Below, piece after piece: positions 63,397 through 64,000 of a stretch of DNA of 64,000 nt. Source of the stretch: Promerops cafer (Eukaryota > Chordata > Aves > Passeriformes > Nectariniidae). How positions within the stretch are numbered: the first letter of the stretch is position 1; every line of letters begins with the position of its first letter. Below the pieces are notes generated by a model that worked only from the letters and a program-made list of their open reading frames with translations, was not told the origin of the DNA and did not search any database. The stretch is from assembly GCA_013398275.1 (NCBI GenBank), contig VZSE01002700.1, forward strand, positions 578,603-642,602, in the 5' to 3' direction. The position numbers and the translations under genes were made by a program.

Positions 63397-64000
63397 NGAC
63401 AGGTCACCTTTTCACAAAGGGAGGTAAGGTTGGTCAGGCATGACCAGCCCTTACTAAACCTTTGCTAGCTGGGCCTGATCCCTTGGTTGTGTTGTATGTT
63501 CCCTGTCATCATGCTAAGATAATCTGTTCCATAATCTTTACAGGCACACTGGTCACGCTGACCAGCCTGTGGTTCCCCAGATCTTCCTTCTGGCTCTTCT
63601 CATGGTGGGGTGTCACACTGGCCAACCTTCAGCCATATGGAACCTCCCCAGTTAGCCAGGACTGATGATAAATGATGGAAAGTGGCTTAACAAGCTTGTC
63701 AACCAACTTTCCCGTCACTAGGATGAATCACTTCTGGTCTTACAGACTTGTGAGCATTGAAGTGGCTCAGCAGGTCACTAACTGCCTCCTCCTGGATTGT
63801 GGGGGATCCATTCTGCTGCCCTCCCCTGTGTACCAGCTCAGGAAAATAGCTGTCCTGAGGATAACCAGTCCTACGGTTGAAGACTGAGACAAAGAAGGTG
63901 TTAAGTACCTCAGCCTTTTCCTCCTCTTACGTGATTATAATTATCCTTCACAGAAGTGGCCAGATTAAGTTATAATTGAGCTTTCACCTCTCTAATTTTC

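Larger units (their letters stand above)
61764..64000 (-). mobile_element. long CR1 LINE copy, interrupted by an LTR, running off the window
   Basis: It starts at the 3' end (AAATCACAGCATCAATTATC) and reads in CR1 antisense order through the 3' UTR and ORF2: GGGCAGCTCATTCCAATCACC, GAGGGGCCCAAAACTGAACACC, GACACCATTGAACCTCTTGG. It is interrupted at 62357-62808 by an LTR and resumes with TCTCATGTTCAGCTGGCTGTCC. It continues past 63900 (GACTGAGACAAAGAAGG) to the window edge. About 1.8 kb of CR1 is present, with no sign of the 5' end inside the window. Frames are broken by the LTR, by small indels and by a 52-bp internal duplication, so it is inactive. Confidence 0.94.

Noticed and set aside
1..64000. 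CRISPR arrays, tRNA, rRNA, bacterial operons
   Set aside because: Looked for and not seen; the window is vertebrate DNA and the only regular repeats are microsatellites and retroelements.

Overview
The window looks like bird nuclear DNA. It is AT-rich and non-coding, has no CpG island, and has no open frame longer than 132 codons. Its recognisable parts are typical bird retroelements: several CR1 LINE 3' ends (most on the minus strand, so the + strand reads AATCACAGAATCA), long terminal repeats of an ERVL-like family (TG...GGTTTAACCCCAGCC...CCAGGACA as read on the + strand), and one LTR of a different type. Bird is a firm call. Neoaves is likely from the LTR family, but no finer placement is justified. 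I found no protein-coding gene, tRNA, rRNA, CRISPR or other system. Apart from transposon remnants, the listed open frames are chance, low-complexity or antisense readings.

Layout. 1-4.0 kb is unique AT-rich DNA. 4.0-4.93 kb holds a plus-strand LTR end with a primer-binding-like site, abutting a complete minus-strand ERVL-like LTR. 4.93-22.6 kb is mostly unique, with a TATCTA satellite (6.8 kb), a CR1 tail (9.3 kb), a 22-bp perfect palindrome (9.19 kb) and two adjacent CR1 copies (19.35-20.3 kb). 22.6-23.2 kb is a solo ERVL-like LTR. 23.2-32.8 kb is unique, with microsatellites, a CR1 tail and a gapped CCTT repeat. 32.8-33.67 kb is a pair of related LTRs in opposite orientation. 33.7-40.06 kb is unique. 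40.06-43.43 kb is the 3' half of an ERVL-like provirus on the minus strand, with a CR1 inserted in its 3' LTR. 43.5-60.4 kb is a long unique stretch. 60.4-64 kb is a CR1 cluster: an internally inverted copy, a fragment, and a long copy that runs off the right edge and is interrupted by a young-looking solo LTR.

The insertions give a relative order. At 40-41.5 kb the ERVL-like LTR is older than the CR1 inside it. At 62.35-62.81 kb the CR1 is older than the CpG-rich LTR inside it. The non-repeat DNA behaves like intergenic or intronic sequence. A few stretches resemble conserved non-coding elements, and a few + strand segments are bounded by good splice signals. These are offered as testable candidates only. 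I see no evidence for a new biological system. The most informative signals are the nested and rearranged retroelements.
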